The notes under the pieces were generated by a model that worked only from the letters and a program-made list of their open reading frames with translations, ran no database searches and was not told where the DNA came from. A program made the translations under genes and the position numbers. Below are positions 55,662 to 63,190 of a stretch of 64,000 bases of DNA, piece by piece (the stretch's first letter is position 1; every line of letters starts with the position of its first letter). The stretch is from positions 1,302,001 to 1,366,000 of the forward strand of contig NZ_JADLQN010000001.1 of NCBI RefSeq assembly GCF_015477835.1. The letters are read 5' to 3'. Source of the DNA: Nocardia higoensis (GTDB lineage: Bacteria; Actinomycetota; Actinomycetes; Mycobacteriales; Mycobacteriaceae).

Positions 55662-55690
55662 GGTGGGGTCGCCGTGTCGGCGGCCCCACC
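55662..55690 (+). terminator. Terminator hairpin after the MFS gene
   Basis: GGTGGGGTCGCC (55662-55673) and GGCGGCCCCACC (55679-55690) form a 12-bp stem (one G-U pair) with a 5-nt loop. It lies 25 bp after the pump's stop codon, between convergent genes. Confidence 0.75.
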
Positions 55691-55801
55691 CGGCAATGCG
55701 CACGACCAGCAGTAACCTGCGCCTCTATCTCGCCGCCCTGCGCGCGGTATGGAGCTGAGTCCGGCGAACAGCCGCCCACGACCGCTGTGCGGCGGTCCGG
55801 A

Positions 55802-56218
55802 TCAGAACTCGAAGTCCTCCACCCGGGAACGGACGTCGTGTTCGGCGAGGACCTCCGTCACCCGGTGTGCGAACTTCTCCGCCCACGCGCGTCCGTCCGA
55901 ATACTTGTCGAAGCCGAGTCCGATGAAGACCGCCCGGGTTTCGTTCTCCGCTTCGCGGTAGACGATGTGAATCGTCTGTCCGCCGGTGACATCGACGAGG
56001 TCGTACCAGGGGGATGGATTGTCGTAGTCCTGCCGTCGCGAATCGCCCGGGGCCAGACGTTCACTCGACCACCGTTCGCCCAGGCCCGTCAGCATCGCGT
56101 ACTTGAACTTCCGGTCCATCCACATGGGCTTCTCGCGCACCGCCCGGTGGACCGCCATCGCGATCCGAGACGTCGGCACGTCGGTGATCAGGACGGATCC
56201 GACATTCTCGGCCATCAA
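55802..56218 (-). CDS. Hypothetical protein (138 aa)
   Basis: I do not recognise this 138-residue protein. It is soluble, mixed alpha/beta, with aromatic-rich stretches (KPMWMDRKFKYAMLTGLGERW, NPSPWYDLVDVTGGQTIHIVYRE) and an acidic C-terminus (AEHDVRSRVEDFEF). Codon use looks like that of a genuine gene, and the start may be ATG 56218 or 56215. No operon partner is evident. No signal peptide or membrane segment is present. Confidence 0.6.
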   Translation of the reverse strand: MMAENVGSVLITDVPTSRIAMAVHRAVREKPMWMDRKFKYAMLTGLGERWSSERLAPGDSRRQDYDNPSPWYDLVDVTGGQTIHIVYREAENETRAVFIGLGFDKYSDGRAWAEKFAHRVTEVLAEHDVRSRVEDFEF

Positions 56219-56738
56219 ACGTTCCCCAACTGACTCGCACTACCCGATGAAGGGAACAGGATAGATGGCGAACGCGACTTCGGGACAGTTCGCTTCCAGA
56301 CGGACGAAACCGGCCCCAGGGAGCGACTACGAGCGCGCAACACTATTCGGACGAGGAGCTGCGGGCTGTGTTCCGGCTCCTCGGCGAAACCGGAGCGCAC
56401 GCGTCCGTACTACCGGACGTCCTGCGCGGCGCCGATCCGGCGCTTCTCGCCGATACGCGCTTGCCTTTCGCGGGCGGTCGCTGGGTGATCTGCGAACGTT
56501 GCGCGAGTCCTGAAGCGCCGGGACCGGACCGGCGGCACGACTCGCCTCCCGCCCACCGTGCACCCGCCCTCGACGAGGAGCTACCGCTACGTGCGATCGA
56601 TCTCGTCGCAGGGGACGATGAAACCCACAGCCCGATCGCGCCTGCCTCTTGGCGGCAGGCCGCCGAGCACTCGGCTGGTGGCTGCTCGGCTCCGGCCACG
56701 CCATGCGTCCGCCCCGGGCTTCGCGGAGGTGATCGCCG
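56219..56738. other. Long spacer with a possible gene scrap
   Basis: There is no complete gene in these 520 bp. On the plus strand one frame (about 56310-56510) reads HYSDEELRAVFRLLGETGA then HASVLPDVLRGADPALLADT and LPFAGGRWVICERC, which is protein-like, but it has no start codon or ribosome site and degenerates afterwards. It may be a remnant of an unidentified protein. Confidence 0.3.
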
Positions 56739-57752
56739 TCAGTGGGCGCCGAGCGCGTCGAGAATCATCGGGCGCGCGGTGGCGATCGCCCGTTCCCAGT
56801 AGGGCCAGGTGTGGGTCCCGTCGACGATCTCGATATGAGCCGGGATGCCCAGGGCCGCGACTCGATCGCCGAAGATGCGGGCGGCGGCCCTCGCGATCAG
56901 CTCCAGCCCCATCGCGTTCATCGTGTTGCCCACCCCGTACGGCACATCGGGAGCCCCGGGCAGGCCGGCACCGGCCGATACGTACATCGGCAGGCCGCGC
57001 AGCAGCTCGGCCTGCACCGTGGGATCGTTGCGACTCCAGGCAGGGTCGCCGGGCGGGCCCCACATGTCGTCCACATTGAACCGGCCCTCGTCCCACAGCG
57101 CCGCGCGGATCGCCTCGTTCCACATCGGGAAGGTCGGATTCAGGAATCCGGAGAAGGATCCGGCGAACTTGAACTGGTCGCGATGGTGCGCGGCCAGCGT
57201 CAGCGCCGCCCCTCCGCCCATGGACGCGCCCACGATGGCGTTGTCGGTCCGCGAGACCCCGTATCCCGCGAGGAAGGCAGGCAACTCCTCGGTGAGAAAG
57301 GTTTCCCACTTGTACGTGGTGACCTGGCCGTTGGTGCTGCTCGGCCGGTACCAGTCGGTGTAGAAGCTGGAGTGCCCGCCGACCGGGAACACCAGCGTGA
57401 CATTGTCACCGGCGAACCGCTGCAGCACGCCGGTATCGCTGGTCCACTGACTGTGATCGTGCGGCGCACGGAGGCCGTCGAGCACATAGAGCGCCGAATC
57501 GCCGCCGCGCGCCGCCCACTGCACCTGGATCTTGATCGGCCCCATGCCGGACGGCACGACGAGCTCCTCGTACCCACCGGCCGGTGCCCGTGATTTCACG
57601 ACATCGCCCGGCACCGCACCGGCCACCGCTCCGCCGGCCAAGGTCGTCAGCATCACCGCCGCGACAACCGCACCGGCCCTGCGAAACCGCCCTCGCAGCG
57701 AGCCGGTGCCCCTCTTGCACTCCCATCCCCTCACCAGGTTCGTTTCGTGCAT
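56739..57752 (-). CDS. Antigen-85-like secreted esterase/mycolyltransferase
   Basis: This 337-residue exported alpha/beta hydrolase of the antigen-85 (FbpA/B/C) family attaches mycolic acids to trehalose or arabinogalactan in mycolate-bearing actinobacteria. An N-terminal signal peptide (hydrophobic about 26-46, ending AGAVPG) precedes the hydrolase fold. The nucleophile is in VGASMGGGAAL, and the C-terminal histidine is in DGTHTWPYW, as in antigen 85 (HSWPYW-like). The substrate-loop pattern YVLDGLRAPHDHSQW also matches. The usual downstream fbpD-like genes are absent. Confidence 0.9.
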   Translation of the reverse strand: MHETNLVRGWECKRGTGSLRGRFRRAGAVVAAVMLTTLAGGAVAGAVPGDVVKSRAPAGGYEELVVPSGMGPIKIQVQWAARGGDSALYVLDGLRAPHDHSQWTSDTGVLQRFAGDNVTLVFPVGGHSSFYTDWYRPSSTNGQVTTYKWETFLTEELPAFLAGYGVSRTDNAIVGASMGGGAALTLAAHHRDQFKFAGSFSGFLNPTFPMWNEAIRAALWDEGRFNVDDMWGPPGDPAWSRNDPTVQAELLRGLPMYVSAGAGLPGAPDVPYGVGNTMNAMGLELIARAAARIFGDRVAALGIPAHIEIVDGTHTWPYWERAIATARPMILDALGAH

Positions 57753-57826
57753 TCGCGCACGCTATCGAAACGCCTGGTGATCCAGCGGCAGCACACGCCG
57801 GGGGCAGCGAGCCGGCGCCGGATGCC

Positions 57827-58666
57827 TCAGCGGAAGGCGGCGATATTGCGTTGCGCCCACGCGGCGAAGGGCCGGGGCGCACGACCCAGCACGTGCTCGA
57901 CATCGGGACTGATGCGCAATTCCTCCGCGGTGGGACTACCGAGGATGGCCAGAGTCGTGTCGGCCGCGTCCGCGGGCATCTGCCTCAGCATCGCCTCCCG
58001 CGCCTCCCGCGGACTCTGCTCCACGAACCGCACCGGCTCGCCGAGAACCTCACCGAGGACCCGCACCCGCTCGCGCGGCGATTCCGGCACGGGCCCGGTC
58101 AGGACATACATCCGGCCGGCGTGGCCGTCCTGGCGCAAGGCGGCCGCCGCCACCGCCGCGATGTCCTCCGGATCGACGAAGGGCACGCCCACATCACCGA
58201 AGGGCGCGCTGACCGCCCGCTCGCCGCGCACCTGCTCGGCCCACCACAGCGCGTTCGACTGGAATCCGCTCGGCCGCAGCAATGTCCACTCGAGTCCCGA
58301 CTCCTGCACCGCCACTTCGACGGACTTCCCGAACTGCCCGTGGGAGGCGCTGTCCGGCCTGGTCGCCACCCCCTGTGACGACAGGAGCACGACCCTGCTC
58401 ACGCCCTCGGCACGCGCGGCCGCGAGGATCGCGGGCACATCCGCGCCGAAGGCCCCGGGCCCGAGGAGCAGGAACAGCGCGGACGCTCCTCGTACGGCGG
58501 GCGCCAGCTCCGCGACATTCGTCAGGTCGACGGGCACGTGCCGCACCCCCTCCGGCAGCCCGCCCGGCGCGCGGCGGGACAGCGCTGTCACCTGCTCACC
58601 GGCATCGGCGAGCATCTGCACCAGGGGACGTCCGACATTGCCGGTCGCACCGGTCACCACAATCAT
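57827..58666 (-). CDS. NmrA/QorB-like NAD(P)-binding reductase
   Basis: This 279-residue atypical SDR begins with the dinucleotide motif VTGATGNVGRPLVQML and has ASALFLLLGPGAFGADVPAILAAARAEGVSRVVLLSSQGV. Mid-protein it lacks a classical YxxxK pair, as in NmrA/QorB-type NADPH-binding proteins. C-terminal substrate segments include GEPVRFVEQSPREAREAML. ATG 58666 has GAGGAG 6 nt upstream. It is divergent from a TetR regulator whose operators overlap both starts, so TetR control is very likely. Confidence 0.9.
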   Translation of the reverse strand: MIVVTGATGNVGRPLVQMLADAGEQVTALSRRAPGGLPEGVRHVPVDLTNVAELAPAVRGASALFLLLGPGAFGADVPAILAAARAEGVSRVVLLSSQGVATRPDSASHGQFGKSVEVAVQESGLEWTLLRPSGFQSNALWWAEQVRGERAVSAPFGDVGVPFVDPEDIAAVAAAALRQDGHAGRMYVLTGPVPESPRERVRVLGEVLGEPVRFVEQSPREAREAMLRQMPADAADTTLAILGSPTAEELRISPDVEHVLGRAPRPFAAWAQRNIAAFR

Positions 58667-58676
58667 TACCACTCCT

Positions 58677-58698
58677 CAGTTAGTTGACTGACTAACTG
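58677..58698. promoter_or_regulatory. TetR operator-like palindrome 1
   Basis: CAGTTAGT (58677-58684) and ACTAACTG (58691-58698) are perfect 8-bp inverted arms around TGACTG, 10 bp upstream of the NmrA-like start. CAGTTAGT recurs at 58731-58738 near the TetR start. It is a likely operator. Confidence 0.7.
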
Positions 58699-58735
58699 CG
58701 ACCCTATCGCCCTCCCGTCACGGTTGTCTACAGTT

Positions 58736-58751
58736 AGTTGGGTGACCAACT
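58736..58751. promoter_or_regulatory. TetR operator-like palindrome 2 over its own start
   Basis: AGTTGG (58736-58741) and CCAACT (58746-58751) flank GTGA and cover the TetR GTG start. TACAGT (58729-58734) is a probable -10 ending 7 nt before the GTG. It fits autorepression of a leaderless transcript. Confidence 0.55.
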
Positions 58752-59338
58752 CAGTCGAGTCCGGGGGCAGACGTCCGGGAAAGCGCGAGCGGTTGGCCGC
58801 CGCGGCCGCCGAGGTGTTCCACCGGCAGGGTGTGGAGAAGACCACCATCGCCGACATCGCGCGCGCCGCGGAGGTGCCGGTGGGCAACGTGTACTACTAC
58901 TTCAAAACGAAGGACGAACTCGTCCGCGCCGCGATCGGCGCGCACGCCCGGACCCTCGACGACATGATCGCCGAACTGGACGAACTCGACGACCCGGCCG
59001 ACCGGTTACGCGCCATGGTGCGCGGCTGGACCGAAAATCGTGACATGGCAGCGCGATTCGGTTGCCCGACCGGCACCCTGGCCACCGAGCTGGACAAGCG
59101 CCGCGACGGCCTGGACAGTGAACTGGCCGACGTCATGCGAGCGCTGGTGGAGTGGTCCGAACAGCAGTTCGCCCGGATGGGCCGCTCCGACGCCCACGAA
59201 CTGGCTGTCGCACTGATCGCCGCTTATCAGGGAATCTCGCTTCTCACCAACACTTTTCGCGATCCCGAACTGATGGAGACCGAGGGCCACCGCCTGGAGC
59301 GTTGGATCGACTCGCTGGCCGGTCCTGGCATGCCCTAG
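58742..59338 (+). CDS. TetR family repressor
   Basis: This 198-residue TetR protein has an N-terminal HTH (RERLAAAAAEVFHRQGVEKTTIADIARAAEVPVGNVYYYFKTKDELVRAAI). Its C-terminal domain is of the type that contains FGCPTGTLATELDKRRDGLDSELADVM, as in TetR_C regulators of small redox enzymes. It is divergent from the NmrA-like reductase, the probable target. GTG 58742 was chosen because the -10-like TACAGT lies 7 nt upstream and the conserved region begins soon after. Confidence 0.92.
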   Translation: MTNSVESGGRRPGKRERLAAAAAEVFHRQGVEKTTIADIARAAEVPVGNVYYYFKTKDELVRAAIGAHARTLDDMIAELDELDDPADRLRAMVRGWTENRDMAARFGCPTGTLATELDKRRDGLDSELADVMRALVEWSEQQFARMGRSDAHELAVALIAAYQGISLLTNTFRDPELMETEGHRLERWIDSLAGPGMP

Positions 59339-59387
59339 CGGCGGGATCGTAAAGTCCGGCCTGCGACTGCCGCGGTCCCGCCATGAT

Positions 59388-59540
59388 CTAGCCCCTGGAT
59401 TCCAATTGTTCGATCGCTCTGCGCACCTGCCATTCGAGGAACTGCGTTTCCCGCTGAGTCTGCTGTGCGGTCAGCAAACGACCTGGTGCGAGCACGGACA
59501 GGACGGCTCGTTCTTCTGGTGTGGACTGGCCGCAGATCAT
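59388..59540 (-). CDS. Small winged-helix-like protein or fragment
   Basis: Fifty residues, beginning MICGQSTPEERAVL and ending RRAIEQLESRG, look like a single helix-turn-helix of the kind found in MarR-like or crossover-type proteins (LTAQQTQRETQFLEWQVRRAIEQLESRG). The chain stops exactly where the wing would follow. A longer start (TTG 59597) is possible. It may be a genuine small DNA-binding protein or a truncated remnant. Confidence 0.4.
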   Translation of the reverse strand: MICGQSTPEERAVLSVLAPGRLLTAQQTQRETQFLEWQVRRAIEQLESRG

Positions 59541-59706
59541 CGCTTCCCTGGCGGGTCGGTTACCGACGAATCGATGGGCTGGTCTCCCGCCGGTCAAATG
59601 CTGATTCCGGTCGGTTGAACCGAAATAGACGGTATGCGCGGATAATCGGGGATCGAACCGTCTCGCTGTTCGCAGCCGTTCACTGCCACATCCACCAGGG
59701 GGCTCG

Positions 59707-59930
59707 ATGGAACCCGGTTCGCTGCTTCACACCGCTCGCACCGCCACCGGCGTCGCCCTGCGTGAACTTGGGCGGCGCACGCACTACGCCGAATTCGCCA
59801 CTGGCGCCGACGCCGCCGCTCAGCGCAGTTTCGTCCGCGCCGTGCACCTGGCACAGCAGTCCGGCAGCCCTGATCGATTGGTACACGGACTGAGTTTCAG
59901 CGCGTTCTCGGAGCTGGCGCGTCGGTCTGG
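59707..59930 (+). pseudogene. Scrap of an XRE-type regulator
   Basis: The frame begins MEPGSLLHTARTATGVALRE, the start of an XRE helix-turn-helix. After RRTHYAEFATGADAAAQRS it passes into RAVHLAQQSGSPDRLVHGLS, which resembles a TPR-type C-terminal segment. The middle is missing, and beyond about 59930 the frame runs antisense to the haemoglobin gene. It is a probable internally deleted regulator. Confidence 0.4.
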
Positions 59931-59985
59931 ACATGGGCGGCCGATGCAGCGCCGACGTGCCGCACTGAGATCGGCTGACCCGCTC

Positions 59986-60417
59986 TCAGGTATGGCGCGG
60001 CTCGCCTGGCCCGCCCAAGGTCCAGCTCCGATCCTTGGTGATCTGGCGGCTCATCGCCCGGGCCATGCGCGACGCCTGGAGTACCGCGCGTGCGGCGAAC
60101 GGACCGGCATATCGCTCGTCGACAACCTCGGTCCACAAAGCCAGCCAGCGCTGGAAATGCGCGACGGTGAGCGGGTGCTGCTGGTGCAGGCGGGTATGGA
60201 CGGCGAGCGCGCTGCCTCGGTAGGACTTGGTGCCGAACAACACCGTTTCCCAGAAGTCGCACATCACCGGCAGGTGGGATTCCAGGCCCTTCTCGCGGAG
60301 TTCGGTGAAGGGCTCGATCAGCTCTTCGTCGATCAACGCTCTGGAGTAGAAGGCGCGCAACAGCGCTTCGATGTCCGCGCGGGTGATCAGATCGCTGCGC
60401 TCCGCCTGCACTGTCAT
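59986..60417 (-). CDS. Group III truncated haemoglobin
   Basis: This 143-residue 2-over-2 globin has a group III (trHbP) pattern. It runs DIEALLRAFYSRALIDEELIEPFTELREKGLESHLPVMCDFWETVLFGTKSYRGSALAVHTRLHQQHPLTVAHFQRWLALWTEVVDERYAG. The proximal heme histidine is in VAHFQRWL. Group III globins may detoxify or sense NO or peroxide; the role is open. It is divergent from the second NmrA-like gene (250 bp between starts, where I see no further feature). Confidence 0.9.
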   Translation of the reverse strand: MTVQAERSDLITRADIEALLRAFYSRALIDEELIEPFTELREKGLESHLPVMCDFWETVLFGTKSYRGSALAVHTRLHQQHPLTVAHFQRWLALWTEVVDERYAGPFAARAVLQASRMARAMSRQITKDRSWTLGGPGEPRHT

Positions 60418-60666
60418 CGGCTACTCCTCGGCCCGCCGGGTGTTGTGCCCGGGGTCACGTTGCCTACGCGGCGGGCCTACTACCGATGGTAGTCCGAGAC
60501 CACCGGACCTCCGGGCGATGAGACAGACGAGACAGGCCCCGAGGTGCTGATCTGCTGCACTCGAATCGGTTGAGTCCGACGCGGTCGTCGTCCGACCGGC
60601 GCCGGGTTGCGCGAATTCCACTGGCAAGATGGAGTCGTTCAGCGATCCGCACGGGAGAGGACGCAA

Positions 60667-61482
60667 ATGACCATCCTGGTGACAGGGGCCACCGCGAACA
60701 TCGGCCGCAAAGTCGTCGACCACCTGCTCGCGCGGGGCGCCAACGATATTCGCGCGCTCACCACCAACCCGCGCAAGGCCGCGCTCCCCTCCGCGGTGCA
60801 GGTGGCCGAGGGCTACCTCCGCCGACCGGACACCCTGCCCGCGGCGTTCGAAGGGGTGGATCGGATGTACCTGGCGCCCACACCCGACAACGTCACCGAG
60901 GTGCTCGCACTGGCCCGCGCGGCCGGTGTGCGGCATGTCGTCGATCTTTCCGGTGAGCCGGAGAGCTGGTGGGGCGGCGTCTGCACGGCCGTCGAGGACA
61001 GCGGCATGGCCTGGACTCATCTGTGGCCGGGGGATTTCATGGAGAACACCCTGATCTGGGCGCAGCAGATCCGCGAGATCGGTGCTGTCCTGGAGCCGCT
61101 GCCCGAGGCCGCGAGCGCGCCGATCGCCATGGACGACATCGCCGCTGTCGCCGCCACCGCCCTGCTGACCGACACACATCTCGGCCGGGCCTACCCGCTG
61201 GCGGGGCCGGAGATCCTCACCCGCACCGACCTGGTCCGGCATCTCGCCGAGGCACTCGGCCGCAGCATCACCTTCCGGCGGGCATCCCGTGAGGAGACCA
61301 TCGCCGTTCTGACCCCCGCCATGGGCGACACCGCGACCTGGTACGTCGACAACGTTCTGACCAGTTTCGACGTGCCGGCTTCAGCTCTGCCGATCACCAG
61401 CGTCCAGGAGATCACCGGCAGGCCCGCGACGACCTTCGCCCGGTGGGCCGCCGACAACGCCGCGCGTTTCGCTGGCGACTGA
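60667..61482 (+). CDS. NmrA-like NAD(P)-binding reductase (second copy type)
   Basis: This 271-residue atypical SDR of the same class as the gene at 57.8-58.7 kb has TGATANIGRKVVDHLLARGANDIRALTTNP at the start, GVDRMYLAPTPDNVTEVLALARAAGVRHVVDLSG, and WTHLWPGDFMENTLIWAQQIREIG. The two proteins are clearly related but diverged, not a recent duplication. ATG 60667 follows GGGAGAGG by 6 nt. It has no adjacent regulator. The substrate is unknown. Confidence 0.9.
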   Translation: MTILVTGATANIGRKVVDHLLARGANDIRALTTNPRKAALPSAVQVAEGYLRRPDTLPAAFEGVDRMYLAPTPDNVTEVLALARAAGVRHVVDLSGEPESWWGGVCTAVEDSGMAWTHLWPGDFMENTLIWAQQIREIGAVLEPLPEAASAPIAMDDIAAVAATALLTDTHLGRAYPLAGPEILTRTDLVRHLAEALGRSITFRRASREETIAVLTPAMGDTATWYVDNVLTSFDVPASALPITSVQEITGRPATTFARWAADNAARFAGD

Positions 61483-61539
61483 GGGGAGCTACCGGGGGAT
61501 GAGCCGTAGCCGCCGAGGGGTGAGCGCTCCGACCCACGC

Positions 61540-62077
61540 TCACCTACTCGGCGACGGATTGGTCCCCGTGTCGAGACAACGGTGGGCTGGTGTCGACAGC
61601 AGCGTGTCGGCGGCGGAATAGGCATCCAGCGCCCCGGCGCCGACCGCATCGGCCAGCCGGTCGAGGTCGCTGTGCCCGCGCAGCCGAGTCCGGGCCAGCG
61701 AGAGGATCTGGACGCGGGCGCGGGCCGTGTGACGATCGCGGGTCTCGGCCGCGAGCATCGACTGCCCGCCCGTCCACAGCGACGGTCCACTCGCCCGGCT
61801 CGCCTCCCGCGCCGAGCAGGTCGTCGGCCAGCACCGGCCCGAGGAAGGCGACGTCCACCAAGCCCCTGCCGAACTCCTCGGCGACCAGCGCGACCTCCAC
61901 ACCGGACGCGCCATCGGAGCGCAACGAACGCCAGCCCGCGGTCTCGACGGCCTTGTCCAGCCGGGCGACCCGCTGTTCGTCGTCGAGATCGGCGACCGAG
62001 CCCGGCCCGAGTTCATCGGCCAATCGGGCAGCGGCGTCGCGTAATTGACGCTGTTCAGCGGTCAGACGGACATCCAT
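61540..62077 (-). pseudogene. Remnant of an acyl-CoA dehydrogenase
   Basis: The N-terminal domain is well preserved (MDVRLTAEQRQLRDAAARLADELG...GWRSLRSDGASGVEVALVAEEFGRGLVDVAFLGPVLADDLLG). The frame then shifts near 61780, and only scraps follow (ARVQILSLARTRLRGHSDLDRLADAVGAGALDAYSAADTLLS). The FAD-binding C-terminal domain with its catalytic base is absent. It is coupled to the ligase remnant upstream (AGGAGCGTC before its ATG), as in FadD-FadE pairs. Confidence 0.8.
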
Positions 62078-62079
62078 GA

Positions 62080-62612
62080 CGCTCCTTCAGTACTCGGCGC
62101 AGCACCTTGCCCTAGGGCAGGCGGGGAATCTCCGGGACGAACACGATCCGGCGCGGTTTCTTGTAGGTGGCCAGTCGGCTGCCGACCAGGTCGACGAGTT
62201 CTTCCTCGGTGACCGGCTCACCCGCGTGGACCGCGGCGATCACCGCCTCGCCGTCGGCCGCGTCGGGCACGCCGAAGACTGCGCAGTCAGTGGCGAGCGC
62301 GTGCACGACCTCGTCGTTCTTCCACGCTGGGCTGATGAGCACGACCGCCGAGCCGAGCCGCCAGATCGCCAGCACGGCGACGACGAGCTCCGGCCGGTTG
62401 GACGACATCAGCGCCACCCGGTCACCGGCCCGGACACCGCGGAGGGCGAGGTCGGCAGCCAGGCCGGCGGCGAGTTCGTCGAGTTCGAGGCGGCTGTAGG
62501 AGCGCTCCTCGAAGACGAGGGCGATGGATTCGCTCCCAACAGGCATTTGAGATGATCCCGTCTCGTGGGTGAGACCGCGTGCTACCCGGGGCGGCTCGAG
62601 GTTCGCCGCCAT
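62080..62612 (-). pseudogene. Acyl-CoA ligase with internal deletion and amber stop
   Basis: The N-terminal part (IALVFEERSYSRLELDELAAGLAADLALRGVRAGDRVALMSSNRPELVVAVLAIWRLGSAVVLISPAWK) is joined in frame to the C-terminal domain (NDEVVHALATDCAVFGVPDAADGEAVIAAVHAGEPVTEEELVDLVGSRLATYKKPRRIVFVPEIPRLP). The whole ATP-binding middle is missing. A TAG at 62112-62114 then interrupts just before GKVLRRVLKERH, which is still readable. It is doubly inactivated. Confidence 0.8.
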
Positions 62613-62978
62613 CTCGACAGCTCGGGCGGTTTCCTCGACGCCGCCGCCGTCCGGGCCTTCGTCGGCCGGGACGGGCGCGGCGAGGCATACGTGTGCGGGC
62701 TTGATGCGTTCATGGAGATGGTCGAGAACGCGCTGCCGGAGCCGGGCGCGGTCTACAGCGAGCGGTTCGGGACGCCCGTGCCCGCACCGCCGGTGTCGGC
62801 CGACCCGATCGCCTGGGGCGCCGCGGGCGTCTCGCCGGAAATCGGCCCGTCCAGCACGGATACGTCGGTGTCAGCGACAACCCCGTCCGCGACTGCCGCA
62901 CCACCGCCCACGGGCGAGACCGGCATCGTGACGATCCTGCTCCACCGCAAGAAGAAGACGGTGCCGCGCCGAACAATT
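62565..62978 (+). pseudogene. Remnant of a KshB-like ferredoxin reductase
   Basis: The fragment contains the end of an NAD-binding reductase domain (HLDSSGGFLDAAAVRAFVGRDGRGEAYVCGLDAFMEMVENALP...YSERFGTP). A variable linker follows, then the first strand of a 2Fe-2S domain (TGETGIVTILLHRKKKTVPRR), where it breaks off. This is the order of KshB-type oxygenase reductases. The missing end of such a ferredoxin is found at 51846-51950 on the other strand. Confidence 0.7.
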
Positions 62979-63006
62979 CGGTTGCTCGAGTGCTGGTGGT
63001 TTCGGC

Positions 63007-63012
63007 TAAGGT
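63007..63012 (+). promoter_or_regulatory. -10-like element of the leader/exporter transcript
   Basis: TAAGGT ends 7 nt before the ATG of the leader ORF, so transcription should start at or next to that ATG. A TTGCTC at 62982-62987 (19-bp spacer) is a poor -35 candidate. Confidence 0.5.
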
Positions 63013-63019
63013 AACCGCT

Positions 63020-63067
63020 ATGTCGAGCCCCGAGGCATCCAAGGTTGGGCTTTCGGTCACGCCGTAA
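63020..63067 (+). CDS. 15-residue leader peptide upstream of the exporter
   Basis: The ORF encodes MSSPEASKVGLSVTP and ends with TAA at 63065-63067, 123 bp before the exporter ATG. It is followed at once by a stem-loop. Small leader ORFs followed by a hairpin control chloramphenicol exporters and acetyltransferases by ribosome stalling. This one is proposed to do the same for the Cmx-like gene. Nothing about the peptide sequence itself proves stalling. Confidence 0.55.
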   Translation: MSSPEASKVGLSVTP

Positions 63068-63080
63068 GCCCCTGAATCAC

Positions 63081-63122
63081 CGAGTTCGTGAGCCCAGCAG
63101 TTTCGCTGCGCGGGGGAACTCG
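63081..63122 (+). promoter_or_regulatory. Attenuator-type stem-loop in the exporter leader
   Basis: CGAGTTC (63081-63087) pairs perfectly with GAACTCG (63116-63122). Inside, CAGC (63095-63098) can pair with GCTG (63105-63108). The structure lies between the leader ORF stop and the exporter start (GGAG site at 63181-63184), where stalling of a ribosome could change folding. Confidence 0.5.
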
Positions 63123-63190
63123 CGCGCTTTCGGTGGCGCCGACGGTTGTGACGAGACGTTTCCTTTCGTTCTCTCACCTCGGAGCTCTCG

